A stretch of 64,000 bases of DNA from Pleurodeles waltl (lineage: Eukaryota; Chordata; Amphibia; Caudata; Salamandridae), in the NCBI RefSeq assembly GCF_031143425.1, contig NC_090444.1:58957533-59021532 (forward strand). Reading direction: 5' to 3'. The notes beneath the pieces were generated by a model. The model ran no database searches and had not been told where the DNA came from. It saw nothing but the letters and a program-made list of their open reading frames with translations. The translations under genes were made by a program, and so were the position numbers. Below are positions 12,357-23,827 of this stretch, one piece after another (position 1 is the first letter of the stretch; every line of letters begins with the position of its first letter).

Positions 12357-13688
12357 GGTTGCAAAGTGTGGAGCTCAAATTCACATTTTAGCAAGTTGAA
12401 TCCTTGGATTTCTCCAAAGCAACAGGATGACTCAGAGAAATCTAAAAGCTGTAGTTTAGTGGGACATGCAGGAGCCCACTATGACACTACAACAGTAGGG
12501 ACTATCTTTCTTTCTATTCCAAGGTTCAAAGGCAGAGGTGCATTGGACCTAATAGAGTCGGTCAACCAGAAGGAGCATCAGCGCTCTCCCTAAGTGTGGT
12601 TTCTGAAGTAGCTAGAGTGCTCGGTTGGCTAGTAACAGCCTCATGCTGGACCCTTAAAAAGCATGTGGGCCCATATCAGGGTGTTTAAAAGGGTTCCTAT
12701 CAACAGTCCTTTACTAAAGCACTTTTATTCTACTAGAATATACATTGGCCGTGAATGGGACGATGTTTCTCTCTCTAGTTCTCTACTAGTTAAGCATGAT
12801 TCTGACATTTATTGAGCTCTTGTTCCTTATCACTTTTTGGTGCATTTGCACCTTTCATAACCCGTATAGCACAATCACACATGTGCCTCTGGCAGCCTTT
12901 ATATGGACCTCTTGTAAGGCTTAGTCACATCATGGTAGGAGAAGTGCAGATTTGTGTCTTAAAAGTGAGACCAACATTGCATTATTATGGCTTCAGGAGT
13001 CTAAGTGCCTGGCACCCTGAAACGGCTGAGCACGTCCAGTATGTTGTCGAGGTACCCATTAAACACGCTGGCTTCAGTAAGTATCTCAGTGAGATTCTTG
13101 GCTTCTTGGCTTCCCATTGCTGATCTGTATTCAATCTTAGCTCCTCTGTTTGTTTTTGGGGCTCTTTTCTGTGTGAGTTCTTCTTTACTGCACCATTCAC
13201 TGTGTTTCCCTTTCTCCGTCACACTCCCTGATGCAACCAATGAGGAACGTTCTCTTCTGCGTCACTTTTTAGCCATCTATGTCATATTTGGCTTCAACCT
13301 GTCCCTGAGCGCTGCCCATTTCAATCCCTCAGTAAATGTGGGCTGGGAGTGTGTGGACTCAAGGGGAGAGAATAAACGTATTGCTTGAGCAACTGCAGCA
13401 ACAGGTGAGCACAGGAGCAGGGTCACAGATCCCACAAGAAGATGTAGTCAGAGATCATCCACTTGTGTGGGACTTTCAAGCTTGGCTGGTTAAACCTGGA
13501 TGAGTCAGGATATTTCAAAAGCTTTCTCTAGTTAGGAAGATTTCACAAGCTCTCTCAAGCTAGAGCGATGGACATGGATTCAATGTAGAGTCTACTGGAC
13601 AGGAACAAATGGACGGCGCAGACAAAACGGCTGAGGAGGTTGAGATGATTGATGTAGCTCAAGCACTTGTGATGACAATCCAACCTTA
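12357..13688. other. No recognisable gene
   Basis: Mixed-composition sequence. A CCAAT-like motif near 13220 and an AATAAA near 13373 occur in a stretch that might be a small old LTR, but no matching ends were found. Confidence 0.35.
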
Positions 13689-13829
13689 GGGCACTATGGT
13701 GAGGAGGTGCAGCCCACAGGTGCATCCCCAGTAAAAGGATGGAAATGTTCAGTCTGTGGTAGACCAAATCATGAAACCTCAGACTTCAGAGCTGAGGACT
13801 ACTGCACATTACAAGAGAGATCCCTCTGA
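13689..13829 (+). pseudogene. Possible gag-type zinc-knuckle relic
   Basis: One short plus-strand frame reads ...SPVKGWKCSVCGRPNHET followed by SDFRAEDYC. CSVCGRPNHETSDF has the spacing of a CCHC zinc knuckle (C-x2-C-x4-H-x4-C) with the last cysteine replaced by phenylalanine. A separate 26-codon frame at 13609-13689 lies directly before it in another register. This may be the remnant of a retroelement gag, but the match is short and could be chance. Confidence 0.25.
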
Positions 13830-15262
13830 AGCAAAAGGTAAGCTGAAACATGTAAGAAGCAGGATTGTAACACATGGTCCTCTGAAACTGAAGAGTGAGG
13901 TGAAGAAGGTGTTTTCATTATACCCCTAGCTGGATGTGAGAAAAACAAGTGACGTTCTCATGCCAGACCCACACTCTGGAAATCACAGAGCGCACTGACC
14001 CGCAGTATTTGTGGATGGCATTGCAGTGCAGCAATCTCAGACCCCCAAATTTCACGCCTTTTCTCCAGGCCCTGGATCTATAAACTTACTCTGAATTTTG
14101 GTGAGTAGCTGTTTACCACTGGTGTCCCAGGGCATTGGTGACTTCTGCAATGCTTATTGGATAGTAATTGTTACAAACTGGTCTTTGGCTTTCCAAGAGC
14201 AGAGTGGATAAGCCATCAGCTGTTACTTGATGGGTGTTTGGAACTAAGACACAGTACAGCTCACATGTATAACACTCAATACTGGTCATTTAATTGTCAG
14301 AGTTGTATCCTTGAGATAGTATAAATCTTTCTTTACAACAGATAGAGATTTTATAAACAGGATATACAAAGGCCCTGACATACAGATGTCCCAAGTACCT
14401 TCTGATGTGGACAAGTAATCCCAGATGTTTTCTTAGCGATGACACTGGGAAAATAATAACCTAGGTATGGCTTTGTGAGGCTCTGCCAACCTGCTATTCT
14501 GTGTTTTCTGGAAGGCCCAATGAGTTTTCCTTCAGTGAGATTGACAGCAATGCAAGTCTATTGGAAGTTCTCCCTTTAACTGTATTGTAAACATTACAGC
14601 TGGGTTGTGATGTCAGGAGGGAAACAAAATGGACCTTTCACTGGTGACCGAAAGTTAGCTCGAGACTGTTAGTGGTGGTAGCATGTTTCTAGTCAGCAGC
14701 ACATGGACCTTTACCTGCAGACGGGCTATCTGCCATCGCTTTTCTTTGCATAAAATAAACTACTAACAAGCATTGTATACATTACATTCTTAATATCTAT
14801 GCCACTCCACCCCCTGGAGTGTGCCTTGACCACTTTAGCCGCTATGCTACGAGAGGCAATTACAAACAGATTACATGGTCATCCAACTGGAGTGCAGTAG
14901 TGTTGTTCCCTGGGGACACTAGTCGTAAATTACTTTACCCACACAGAGAAGGGCGCAATAAGCCCTATTTGCTTCTGGACAACAAGAAAAGGTCTCAAGT
15001 TGGTGGGGAACCAATTCCATTGTTAGTCTGCAGTTTCAGGAGACACAAGCAATCAATTAATAAAGTTAATTTGTAACAGATAAAGTTTACTTATAAATGA
15101 CACAAGATCTGGGAGACCTGAGAGGAACCACGCTTAAGATTTGTCATATAAAGGCCTCAAACCCCATTACCCCCAATCAGTCACCAGGAAAGCCAAAAAA
15201 TACCTGGAGGTTGCTCTGTCCATGGAACTAGCGTTAGCACAGGATCCCCATCGGTAAGGCTT
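13830..15262. other. No recognisable gene or bounded repeat
   Basis: I found no coding frame or RNA gene here. Confidence 0.4.
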
Positions 15263-18092
15263 TGTAGGATGCTGGCCTGGTTTGTAGTGGGTGCCTAAGG
15301 TACTTACACCGTATGCAAGGTCCAGTTATCCCTTATTAGTGAAATGTAGTCAGTATCTAGAAGCCAGGCTCTCAAGGGGTACCTGTAGCTGAGCAGCCAA
15401 GAATTATTTAGGAGACATGCAAAGCTCTTGCAATACCACTGTCACACAGCACTCACACACATGAAAGAAAATACTCAATGTTACACAAATAATAGAGACT
15501 ACACTCCATTAGGAGGTAAGTATTACACAAATTATGTGCAGCAGTATGCAGAAATAGCTGTAAAAACAGTTAGAAAACAGTGCAATTAGTGTAAATCACA
15601 ATAGTTATAAATGGGCCTAGGGAGAACACAAACCATATACTATGAAAGTAGAATGTGAAAGCCGGTTTCCCACCTAGGCAAGTATAGTGTATGGAGGGGC
15701 ACTGGGAGTATTAGAAAACACCAAAGGTAAGTAATAGAACCCACCCCAGAGCCCAGGAAAGCAGGGGTAAATCACAGTAACTTTCCTAGAACACACAAGA
15801 ACACGAAAAAGAAGATTATGCAATAACCAGAAGAGACTGCAAGACACCAACAGTGTGTTACGAGACCTGAAGACCTGTAGAAGAAGGGGATAAAGTCCAA
15901 GAAGCAGTAAAGAGTCCAGAGAGAACAGGAGCCCCTGCTAACCCGGATGAAGGTGCAAACCACCGGTGAAGAACAGCAGTCAATACTGCACCCAAGAAGA
16001 TAAATGCGGGTTCCTGGTTGGTGCAGTTGATGCCCCTCGTTGGATGGCTGATTGCAGTCTGGTTTGTGTCGCTGGATTCCGCCAACAAACTTTCGCACAC
16101 GCAAAGCTCGTGGTTAGCGGAAAATGGTGCTGTTTAGGACCAGAAGGGACCTGGTGGACTCTACCTGGGGGGGATTCAGAAGGGGCTCTTAGCAGCTCAG
16201 GGAGCCCTCAGAAGACCAGGCAGCACGCACAGGAGTCCCACAGCACTGGGACAAAGAAGGTGCAAAAGGAGGCCCACGCAGCACTACAACAAAGGGTCCC
16301 ACGCAGCCGGAGAAGCACGCAGGAAGCTGTGCGTCACAGGAAGGAGTGCTGGGGGCCGGAGCTGCAAGGTGCACGAAGAACTTCATGGAAGGATGCCAAC
16401 ATGCCTTGGCAACTGCAAAACACACAGTGCACAGGGGTACTGTTTTGTGTGGGGAGGCAAGCTCTTACCTCCTCCAAAGTTGGACAGTAGGACGTCAGGG
16501 CCGTCAGGACCACTTCAGTACACCACCCTTGAGGCAGGATCCTCGCAGCTCATCAGGAGAGGGGAACCATGCTGCATGGCATTGTTGCAGAGAGGTGTCT
16601 GATGAAGCAGGGAAGTGACTTCTTCACTCCAAGGAAGATTCCTTTGTTCTTCTGGTACAGCCTGAAGACAGGCTGTCCTCAGAGGATGCACAACAGGGAA
16701 ACCGTTGCAGTTGCTGACAGGAGCTGAAGTTACAATGTTGCAGAAGTTGTATTTGCTTCTTTGTTGCAGTTTGTAGAGTTCCTGGAGGGTCCAGATGCAG
16801 TTTCTTCAGTAAGAAGGTGAAGCAAAGGATCCAGAGGATTCCTACTGGAGTCTTGCAATCCAAATCTGAAGAACCACCCAAGAGAGAAACCCAAAATAGC
16901 CCTGAAAGGGGGATTGGTCAGCTAAACAGGTATGCACCTTTCAGAAGAGGGCTCTGACATCACCTGCTGGCACTGACCACTCAGATGCTTCCAGAGTGCC
17001 CTGCCAACTTTGAATCCAAGATGGCAAAACCTAGGGATCCTCTGGAGGAGCTCTGAGCACCACCCCTGGGGTTGTGATGGACCGGGGAGTGATCAGTCCC
17101 ATTTCCTTTGTCCAGTTTCACGCCAGAGCAGGGACTAGGGGTCCCTGAACTGGTGTAGACTGGATTATGCAAGGAGGGCACCATCTGTGCCCTTCAAAGC
17201 ATTTTCAGCGGCTTAGGGAGGCTACCCCTCCCAAGCCTGTAACACCTATTTCCAAAGGGAGAGGGTGTAACACCCCTCTCCCAAAGGAAATCCTTTGTTC
17301 TGCCTTCCTGGGCTTGAGCTGCTCAAGCAACAGGAGGTCAGAAACCTGTCTGAGATTTGGCAGCAGGTGGGGCTGCCTGGAAAACATCAGAAGGCTGAAA
17401 TGGCAATACTGGGGGTCTTCTAAGGAGCCCCCAGAGTGCATGGAATCATACAACCAATGCTTGCAAAAGCATTGGGGTATGATTCCAACACGTTTAATAC
17501 CAAACATGCCTATGTTCGGAGTTACTATTATGTAGCTGGACATAGGTAGTGATCTATGTCCAGTACACGCGTAAAATGGCATCCCTGCACTCACGAAGTC
17601 TGGGAAAATGGTCCTAGAGGTTGTGGGGGTACCTATGCTAGTGCAGGGGTGCCCTCACACACAGGTACTCTGCACCCTGCCCTCAGGGCTGGAGGGCCTG
17701 CTATAGAGGTGACTTATAAGTGCCCTGATGCAGTGTAAATGGTTGTGAAAGGGTGCATGCACCTTTTCACGCAGGCTGCAATGGCAGTCCTGTAGAAGCC
17801 TTTGCAGGGCCTCCCTATGGGTGGCAAAAGAAATGCTGCAGCCCATAGGGATCCCCTGGAACCTCAATGCCCTGGGTACCTAGGTACCGTATACTAGGGC
17901 CATATAAGGGTGCACCAGTATGCCAATTGCGGGTGAAATACTGGATTGCCAGTATGCAATAACCAAAATGTAAGGGAGAGATCATAACTACTGGGGTCCT
18001 GATTAGCAGGATCGTAGTAGACACAGTCAAACACACTGACAAACAGGGCAGAAGTGGGGGTAACCAAGCTAGAAAGAGGCTACTTTCTGACA
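15263..18092 (-). mobile_element. Solo LTR, 2.83 kb
   Basis: It begins TGTAGGATGCTGGCC and ends GGCTACTTTCTGACA. The flanks are GGCTT (15258-15262) and GGTTT (18093-18097), a 5-bp target duplication with one difference. The right end read on the minus strand (TGTCAGAAAGTAGCC, then TTGGTTACCCCCACTTC) resembles the start of the 932-3612 LTR on that strand. This suggests the same orientation and a shared ancestor. The two LTRs differ greatly inside. No internal coding region adjoins either side, so the element has been reduced to a single LTR. Confidence 0.7.
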
Positions 18093-18097
18093 GGTTT

Positions 18098-19187
18098 TTA
18101 GCCCAGTCCATTCAGTCAAGGCCCCCAGAAAAGACCTCCCATAAGATGTGCTCTTTTCTTCCAGGCTTTCTCTAATCCTCTTCCTCAGGGTTTCCCATTA
18201 CGAGTGGTGGGTCCATCACATTAAAAAAATGTAGGTAGACATCCTTGAGGCAAAGACCAAAGAGGATGACAAGGCTAGGCAATAATATGATACATAAAAG
18301 ATTAAACTAGCTCATAAGGAGAAGATGGTCAAAAGAAAATAGTCCTGGGGAGAAGAAGAGCCCAGAGGGTATCCTCTGTATACCAATTAGGAGACTGAGA
18401 CTCAGGGTAAGTGAGACTTGGAGAAGAGAAGGGCAAAGGGATTGGAAGGAGAAATCTGGAGGATAGGGGGCTCTTGAAGGGGTACAGATGTAATTGGACT
18501 CAGGAAAAAAAAAATAATAATTATAGCGCGAACATGGATATCCGAAAAGGGATGTGTTATTCATATACCTTCTGTCCACATGCAGAAGGCAGCTACAACA
18601 CACTGACGTCAGACACCTGATCTCTTGCAAGGAAGACCCACATAAGCTACTAGACGTAGGTGGGGCATTATTTTTCCACTGGCAGAGATTTAGCATCACT
18701 TACCTATTCCTTGTGGTTGTCCGCATCTCGTCAGAATCCCCCTAACATCTCAGAGGCATCTCAGCTACATATCTGCATCTTTGCAACATCTTGGCAGCAT
18801 CTCTGCAGTATCTTAGTGGTATCTTGTCTGCATTTGGGTATCTTTTGTTCCCTAAGGAAAAAGCAGTATAAACACAGATTAGAGGCAAAGCCACAAAGGA
18901 CATATCACAAACAAAATACATGCCATGAGCAAAAACAGAAGTAAGGCAAAGGGTCAAAGGGCATGGTGCAAGCAAATCACACAGTAGAAGAGCTGGAGCA
19001 AAACTGAAGTGGGCGATATTACAAAAGGTAGCAGGACAATATCAGCTGTAAAGACATTGGCTACACAGGAGCAGAGGACTTGGTGGTACTCAAACAGGAA
19101 GAGCAACACATGCACACTTCTACTACAAACTAATTACTGTGCCCTCTGATGTATTACAAGGCTGCAGACGTGTGTGCTTTAAGAAAC
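18098..19187. other. No recognisable gene
   Basis: Unremarkable sequence. A short run of loosely repeated ATCT/GCATCT motifs lies near 18745-18845. No coding evidence. Confidence 0.4.
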
Positions 19188-19190
19188 TAA

Positions 19191-19705
19191 GGCTCAAATT
19201 TAAGAAAAGTGGGGCTACATTATAAGCAGTGCCACTTTTCTTGCGCCCATCAGTGCCCCCTAATGCCACCTTGGGTGCGCCGTATTAAACATACGGCGCA
19301 CCATGGCGCAGGATAGGGACAATAGCATCAACATTTTTGAAGCTATTGTAGTATTTTGCAGGATTAGCATAAAAAATATTGGCAATAATCCTGCAAGGTA
19401 CATAGGGGCCAATTATAAATAATGATGTACCCCCTTTTAACGCCTGCTGTGTGCAGGCCTTAAAAATAGTCGCTAAAAAAGGCGCAGTGGAATCTCATAG
19501 ATTCCACTGTTCCATTTTTGTAGTCCTCCATTTTTGTGGGACCCTATTTTTTAGGCCCCACAGCATAATGTGGCGTAAGGGGTTACAAAGTAAACTTTGT
19601 AAATCTGGTGCGGCAAATTTGGCCTCGTTGAGCCACATAGGAAACAACATAACAAATTACGCTAATGTGACGCTCGGAGGCGCTAGGCCCTCCTAAATTA
19701 GGGCC
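19191..19705. mobile_element. PIF/Harbinger-type MITE with TAA target duplication
   Basis: The element is bounded by TAA on both sides (19188-19190 and 19706-19708). Its ends are inverted: GGCTCAAATTTAAG on the left and CTAAATTAGGGCC on the right (GGCCCTAATTTAG when reversed). A 3-bp TWA duplication with GG...CC termini is the hallmark of the PIF/Harbinger superfamily. At 515 bp it is non-coding and must rely on a transposase in trans. It contains GC-rich hairpins such as GGTGCGCCGTATT/AACATACGGCGCACC near 19273. Confidence 0.72.
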
Positions 19706-19708
19706 TAA

Positions 19709-20251
19709 ACATGCAACATTGCCAAGCAGTCCAGGAAGCAGCACCTTTCATCTGAACCTCAAGTGTTCTTTTCAAATTAGTACTTTCTATTGTGTGTATT
19801 GTGTGAGGCCTGTGAGATGTTTAACCCTTGGCTTGCTGCCCTGACCTTCAACATACATCTGTATGCTTTTGCAGTTATGTCTGGGCTTTGCTATCAGCAG
19901 TTACTTGCAACATCTCACCCATCATGGTAGCAAGAGTCCACCATCGCCTTTAGTCCACAACTATCCTCTCATGGTACCACCAAGCTGGCAGGCCTTGTCT
20001 AAGCTCTAATTGAAAAGCTGGCTGGTGTTGTCCACAAAGGTTAAATGTCATTAAAGAATATTTTATGGTCCTGTGTGGCTTGTCAGTGTTGTTACCATCA
20101 TGCTGTTGCTTATGAACAGGGGCACTGGAATCATACGGCAGTGGAAGGCCAAATTATGCAGCAAGAAAAGGCAAAGAGGCAAATTATGCGGCACAGTTTA
20201 TGACTGTGTTAATTCCTACTTTGTGATTTTACACAGGCTAAAACTGTCTGG
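19709..20251. other. No gene; contains a phrase shared with 50.8 kb
   Basis: The stretch at 20119-20190 (GGGGCACTGGAATCATACGG, then AAATTATGC twice) resembles 50838-50885 (GGGCCACTGGAATGATGTGG, then AAATTATGAGGCA). This points to a small dispersed repeat without clear ends. Confidence 0.35.
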
Positions 20252-20407
20252 TGTAATAGTGAATTTAGATTTTAGAATCTTGTGAATGAAACGTTTTCTG
20301 TCGGCTTACGATCAGAAGCGTTTTGTTCGTTAGGAGCGTGTGTGAGTGCTCCAATAAAGGTTACTTGCTTAAGGACATCGGTATTCCTGGTGTCATTAAT
20401 TACAACA
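20252..20407 (+). repeat. 5' LTR (156 bp)
   Basis: It starts TGTAATAGTGAATTTAG and ends CATTAATTACAACA, with AATAAA at 20353-20358 as polyadenylation signal. It is followed after three bases by TGGCGACGATTTATAAACC, a candidate primer-binding site whose tRNA I cannot name. The leader (20408-20869) is untranslated and contains long T runs near 20608 and 20752. Confidence 0.92.
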
Positions 20408-20869
20408 TTTTGGCGACGATTTATAAACCAGGAGCACTCACCACAGACTCGAGGATTTTCACCATATTCAGCACTTTGTAGATGGCAGACGGAGACGGTT
20501 TAGGAGTGTTTAGGAGTGTTCCTGCATTCCGGTGATGTTGGATTTCTAGGAGGATAGATTCAAAACTTTCAGGAACTGGAAGTGGTGAGGCAGAACATTT
20601 TTTCATTTTTTTTTTTTTTTTTTTGACTGAACTGCATACTATTTCTCAGAATTGGCAGTTGTTTGGCAGCCATCTTAGAGACAGTGTTGTTCGTATGAAA
20701 GATTAGTAAGAGAACAACGTCATGAATCGGCGGCCATTTTAGGTTAACAAGTTTTTTTTTTTTTTTGCAATATCAAAGTGAATTTAAAGGCACATTATTG
20801 CAGTTTAAAAAAATAAAACAAGAAGAAAAACTCTCATTTATATTTTCTATCCTTGACTATTCAGTCATA

Positions 20870-23827
20870 ATGAATAACATTTGTGGTAATCCTCCTCCGC
20901 CATTTTTAAACTCTGCTAATGAGGCTACTATGAAATGGGAAAAATGGTTCAGACATTTTAAAAACTACATGTTGGCAATTAATGGAGATTCATTTGAATC
21001 ACACAGAAAAAAAGTGTTACTACTCAACTTAATTGGCTTGGAAGCTGAAGACATCTTTGAGCATTTACCTCCAGTTTTACCACCATCTGGCACAGACGCT
21101 AGAGATTATGACTGTTTTTCAGAAGCTGTAGATAGGTTTAAAAAAAGGTTTTCAGAGGAACCACACATTGTTATGGAAAGGTATAAGTTTTTCACACGTC
21201 ATCAACAACTTAATGAGTCAGTTGACTCATATATTTCTGCTTTACGAATTTTGGCTGCAGACTGTGAATTTGGAGAAACAGCGGATATTTATATTAGAGA
21301 TCAGTTAATTATTTTCTGTTCGAATAAAAAGATTCAGGAACAATTGCTTAGACAACGCAATCCCACTTTGAGAGAAGCAATTGACACGGCTAAGAGTGTT
21401 GAATGTACAATAAAATCTTTCAAAGCCATTAATGTGGATGACATTAACAAAGAGATTGCAGCTGTAGCTTTAAATGATACAGAGAAATATGAGGCTAGTA
21501 ACAAAGGAAAATTTTCTAAAGGAAAACAAGTCAGTATTAACAAACAAATTTCAGGATACAATGTTAGTAAGACATTTTGTGATAAGTGTGGTTCCAAAAC
21601 ACATGCATCTCAATTCAAGTTTTGCCCAGCCAAAGGCAAAGAATGTTTCAAGTGCAAGAAGATTGGTCATTTTGGCAATGTTTGCAGATCGGTAGCCAAC
21701 AGAAGAATATCTACGCTGGAGGAATCAAAGTTTGATAACGAGATGGAAGATCATTTCGTTCTCAGTCTTAAGGAAAAGGTTTCATGCACAAATAAGTTTG
21801 ATACAGAAAAGACCAGGAAGGGTATTAACTGCACTGAAATTGACAAAGAACCCTATATTCCACCTGATTGTGAAATCGTCATTGATGGATTGAATGTGAA
21901 AGTTTTGGCAGATTCTGGATCACCATATACTATCTTATCAGATCAGTTTTTTAATGAAAACTGGGATGATAAAAAGTTAGAACCAAATGATGTCAAAGTA
22001 TATGGTTTTGGGGGCAAAGATATTGATATGCTTGGATTTTTCATAGCGGATATCAAATTTTTAAACAGGTCAATTATTGGACAAGTATATGTTGCCATTG
22101 ATGGGTTACATGTTATTGGTTGGCGTCATCAAAAGAAAATGGGAATGGTGCTCAATCCAAATGCCAAGAACCCAGTGTATCTGTCTGATAATATACAGTC
22201 TGTCCAAGTTTTGAACACAAGTACAGATAAGTTGGAGTTGTTATTAGACAAATTTTTAAATTTGTTTAGCAAAGAGTTAGGTGAGGTGACAGGATTTTCA
22301 CATCACATTCAACTTAAAAGAAATGCTGTTCCTATCAAACACAAATTAAGGCATGTTCCACTTTCGGTCAGTAAGGAGTTATCTGAGATGTTAGTCAGAA
22401 TGTGTAAGGAGGATATTATTGAGCCTGTTGATGCTGCAGAATGGGTTTCCCCAATTGTTCTGGTGCGGAAAAAATCAGGAGATTTGCGTTTGTGTGCTGA
22501 TTTAAGATCTGTGAACAAGCAAATTTTGGTGGATTGTTTTCCACTTCCACGCATTCAAGAGCTTTTCACAAAGTTAGAGGGTTCTAAATTTTTTTCAAAG
22601 ATTGATCTGAAGGCAGCATACCACCAAGTAGAGTTAACTCCTGAATCTCGTTGCATTACCACTTTTATTACTCCAGATGGTGCTTTTCAATATAAACGCA
22701 TGCCTTTTGGTTTGGCATCAGCTGCTTCTGTTTTTCAAAAATTTATGCATTGTGTATTTAAGGATGTTGGGAATGTCATTGCTTTTCAGGATGATATTTT
22801 GATCTACACAGCTACAAAAGAGGAACACTATACGAAGTTGGACAAGGTGATGTCAATCCTAAGTGATAGGGGTATGACGATTCAATTCGACAAGTGTACA
22901 TTGTTAACTAATGAAATAGACTATTTAGGTCATTCTATTTCAGGAAAAGGTATCACACCTATTAAGAATTCTCTACAGGTGATACAAAACATTGAGGAGC
23001 CCAGAAACAAAGACCAGGTTCATTCCTTTTTAGGCCTATGTGAGTACTATGCTAAATTTGTCAAAAATTTTTGCGATTTAGCTATGCCTTTACGTGTATT
23101 ACTTAAGAAAAATGAAACATTTAGGTGGTCTAATGATCAGGTTGATGCTTTCAACAAGTTAAAGAAGTCTATTGTAAATTCGAAACCACTTTCTCCATAT
23201 TCTGGTGATGCAGTAAATGTTATTACTGTGGATGCAAGTTCAACAGGATTAGGAGCAGTATTAACTCAAGTCAAAGGGAATGTTGAACAAACCATTGCTT
23301 TTGGTTCTAGGGCATTGTCTGAAGCTGAGTGTAGGTATTCAACTATTGAACGTGAGGCACTTGCCTGTGCGTGGTCCGTTGAACACTTTAAAATGTATAT
23401 ATGGGGGAAACATTTCAAATTGAGAACTGATCATAAACCACTGATTTCTTTATTATCTAAAAATGGCATGGGTAGAGCGTCTTCAAGACTCATACGTATT
23501 TTAGCAAAATTGTATGAATACAATTTTACAGTGTCTTATTTGCCAGGTACAAGGAATACCAGAGCGGATTGTTTTTCGAGATTATCTGGCAGTAAGGAAA
23601 TGTCTACACATTCTGAAGTGATTGAAGAATGTGTTGTTGCAAGTGTGAGAGATGCAGTATTGTCGATTTCTGAAGTCATTTCAGAAAAAGAATGGGTTTC
23701 AGCATATGACAAAGATGAAGTTCTTGGAATTGTGAAGGGTTTTATCATAAAAGGTTGGCCACAAGAGAAATCTTTAACAAAGGATTTACAAGTTTTCTGG
23801 AAAGTTAGAAATGAATTGTCCATATAA
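20870..23827 (+). CDS. gag-pol: Gag-protease-reverse transcriptase-RNase H polyprotein, ending at a premature stop
   Basis: I start at the ATG at 20870 (MNNICGNPPPPFLN); the same frame is open upstream to 20765 but that part looks like leader. The product is 985 residues. Residues about 18-190 are a retrotransposon capsid-like gag domain. Residues 259-272 are a CCHC zinc knuckle (CFKCKKIGHFGNVC), preceded by a Cys-rich CDKCGSKTH. Protease has the active-site triad DSG at 348-350 (ADSGSPYTIL). Reverse transcriptase follows, with LRLCADLRSVNKQ, KIDLKAAYHQVEL, and the catalytic FQDD at 639-642 in place of the usual YVDD/YIDD. RNase H has VDASSTGLG at about 787 and RTDHKPL at about 853. The frame ends at TAA 23825-23827, and integrase continues in the same frame. 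It would supply capsid and cDNA synthesis functions in the cytoplasm. The stop, unless read through, separates integrase from the polyprotein. Confidence 0.93.
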   Translation: MNNICGNPPPPFLNSANEATMKWEKWFRHFKNYMLAINGDSFESHRKKVLLLNLIGLEAEDIFEHLPPVLPPSGTDARDYDCFSEAVDRFKKRFSEEPHIVMERYKFFTRHQQLNESVDSYISALRILAADCEFGETADIYIRDQLIIFCSNKKIQEQLLRQRNPTLREAIDTAKSVECTIKSFKAINVDDINKEIAAVALNDTEKYEASNKGKFSKGKQVSINKQISGYNVSKTFCDKCGSKTHASQFKFCPAKGKECFKCKKIGHFGNVCRSVANRRISTLEESKFDNEMEDHFVLSLKEKVSCTNKFDTEKTRKGINCTEIDKEPYIPPDCEIVIDGLNVKVLADSGSPYTILSDQFFNENWDDKKLEPNDVKVYGFGGKDIDMLGFFIADIKFLNRSIIGQVYVAIDGLHVIGWRHQKKMGMVLNPNAKNPVYLSDNIQSVQVLNTSTDKLELLLDKFLNLFSKELGEVTGFSHHIQLKRNAVPIKHKLRHVPLSVSKELSEMLVRMCKEDIIEPVDAAEWVSPIVLVRKKSGDLRLCADLRSVNKQILVDCFPLPRIQELFTKLEGSKFFSKIDLKAAYHQVELTPESRCITTFITPDGAFQYKRMPFGLASAASVFQKFMHCVFKDVGNVIAFQDDILIYTATKEEHYTKLDKVMSILSDRGMTIQFDKCTLLTNEIDYLGHSISGKGITPIKNSLQVIQNIEEPRNKDQVHSFLGLCEYYAKFVKNFCDLAMPLRVLLKKNETFRWSNDQVDAFNKLKKSIVNSKPLSPYSGDAVNVITVDASSTGLGAVLTQVKGNVEQTIAFGSRALSEAECRYSTIEREALACAWSVEHFKMYIWGKHFKLRTDHKPLISLLSKNGMGRASSRLIRILAKLYEYNFTVSYLPGTRNTRADCFSRLSGSKEMSTHSEVIEECVVASVRDAVLSISEVISEKEWVSAYDKDEVLGIVKGFIIKGWPQEKSLTKDLQVFWKVRNELSI

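Noticed and set aside
13200..13390. CCAAT box and AATAAA suggesting a small solo LTR
   Set aside because: No TG...CA termini with a matching target duplication were found around it.
15966..16618. 174-codon and 90-codon plus-strand frames
   Set aside because: They fall within the solo LTR 15263-18092, overlap open frames on the other strand and show no protein motifs.
20765..20869. Upstream extension of the gag-pol frame by 35 codons
   Set aside because: This segment is A/T-rich leader sequence. The ATG at 20870 gives a gag start that matches the conserved domain better.
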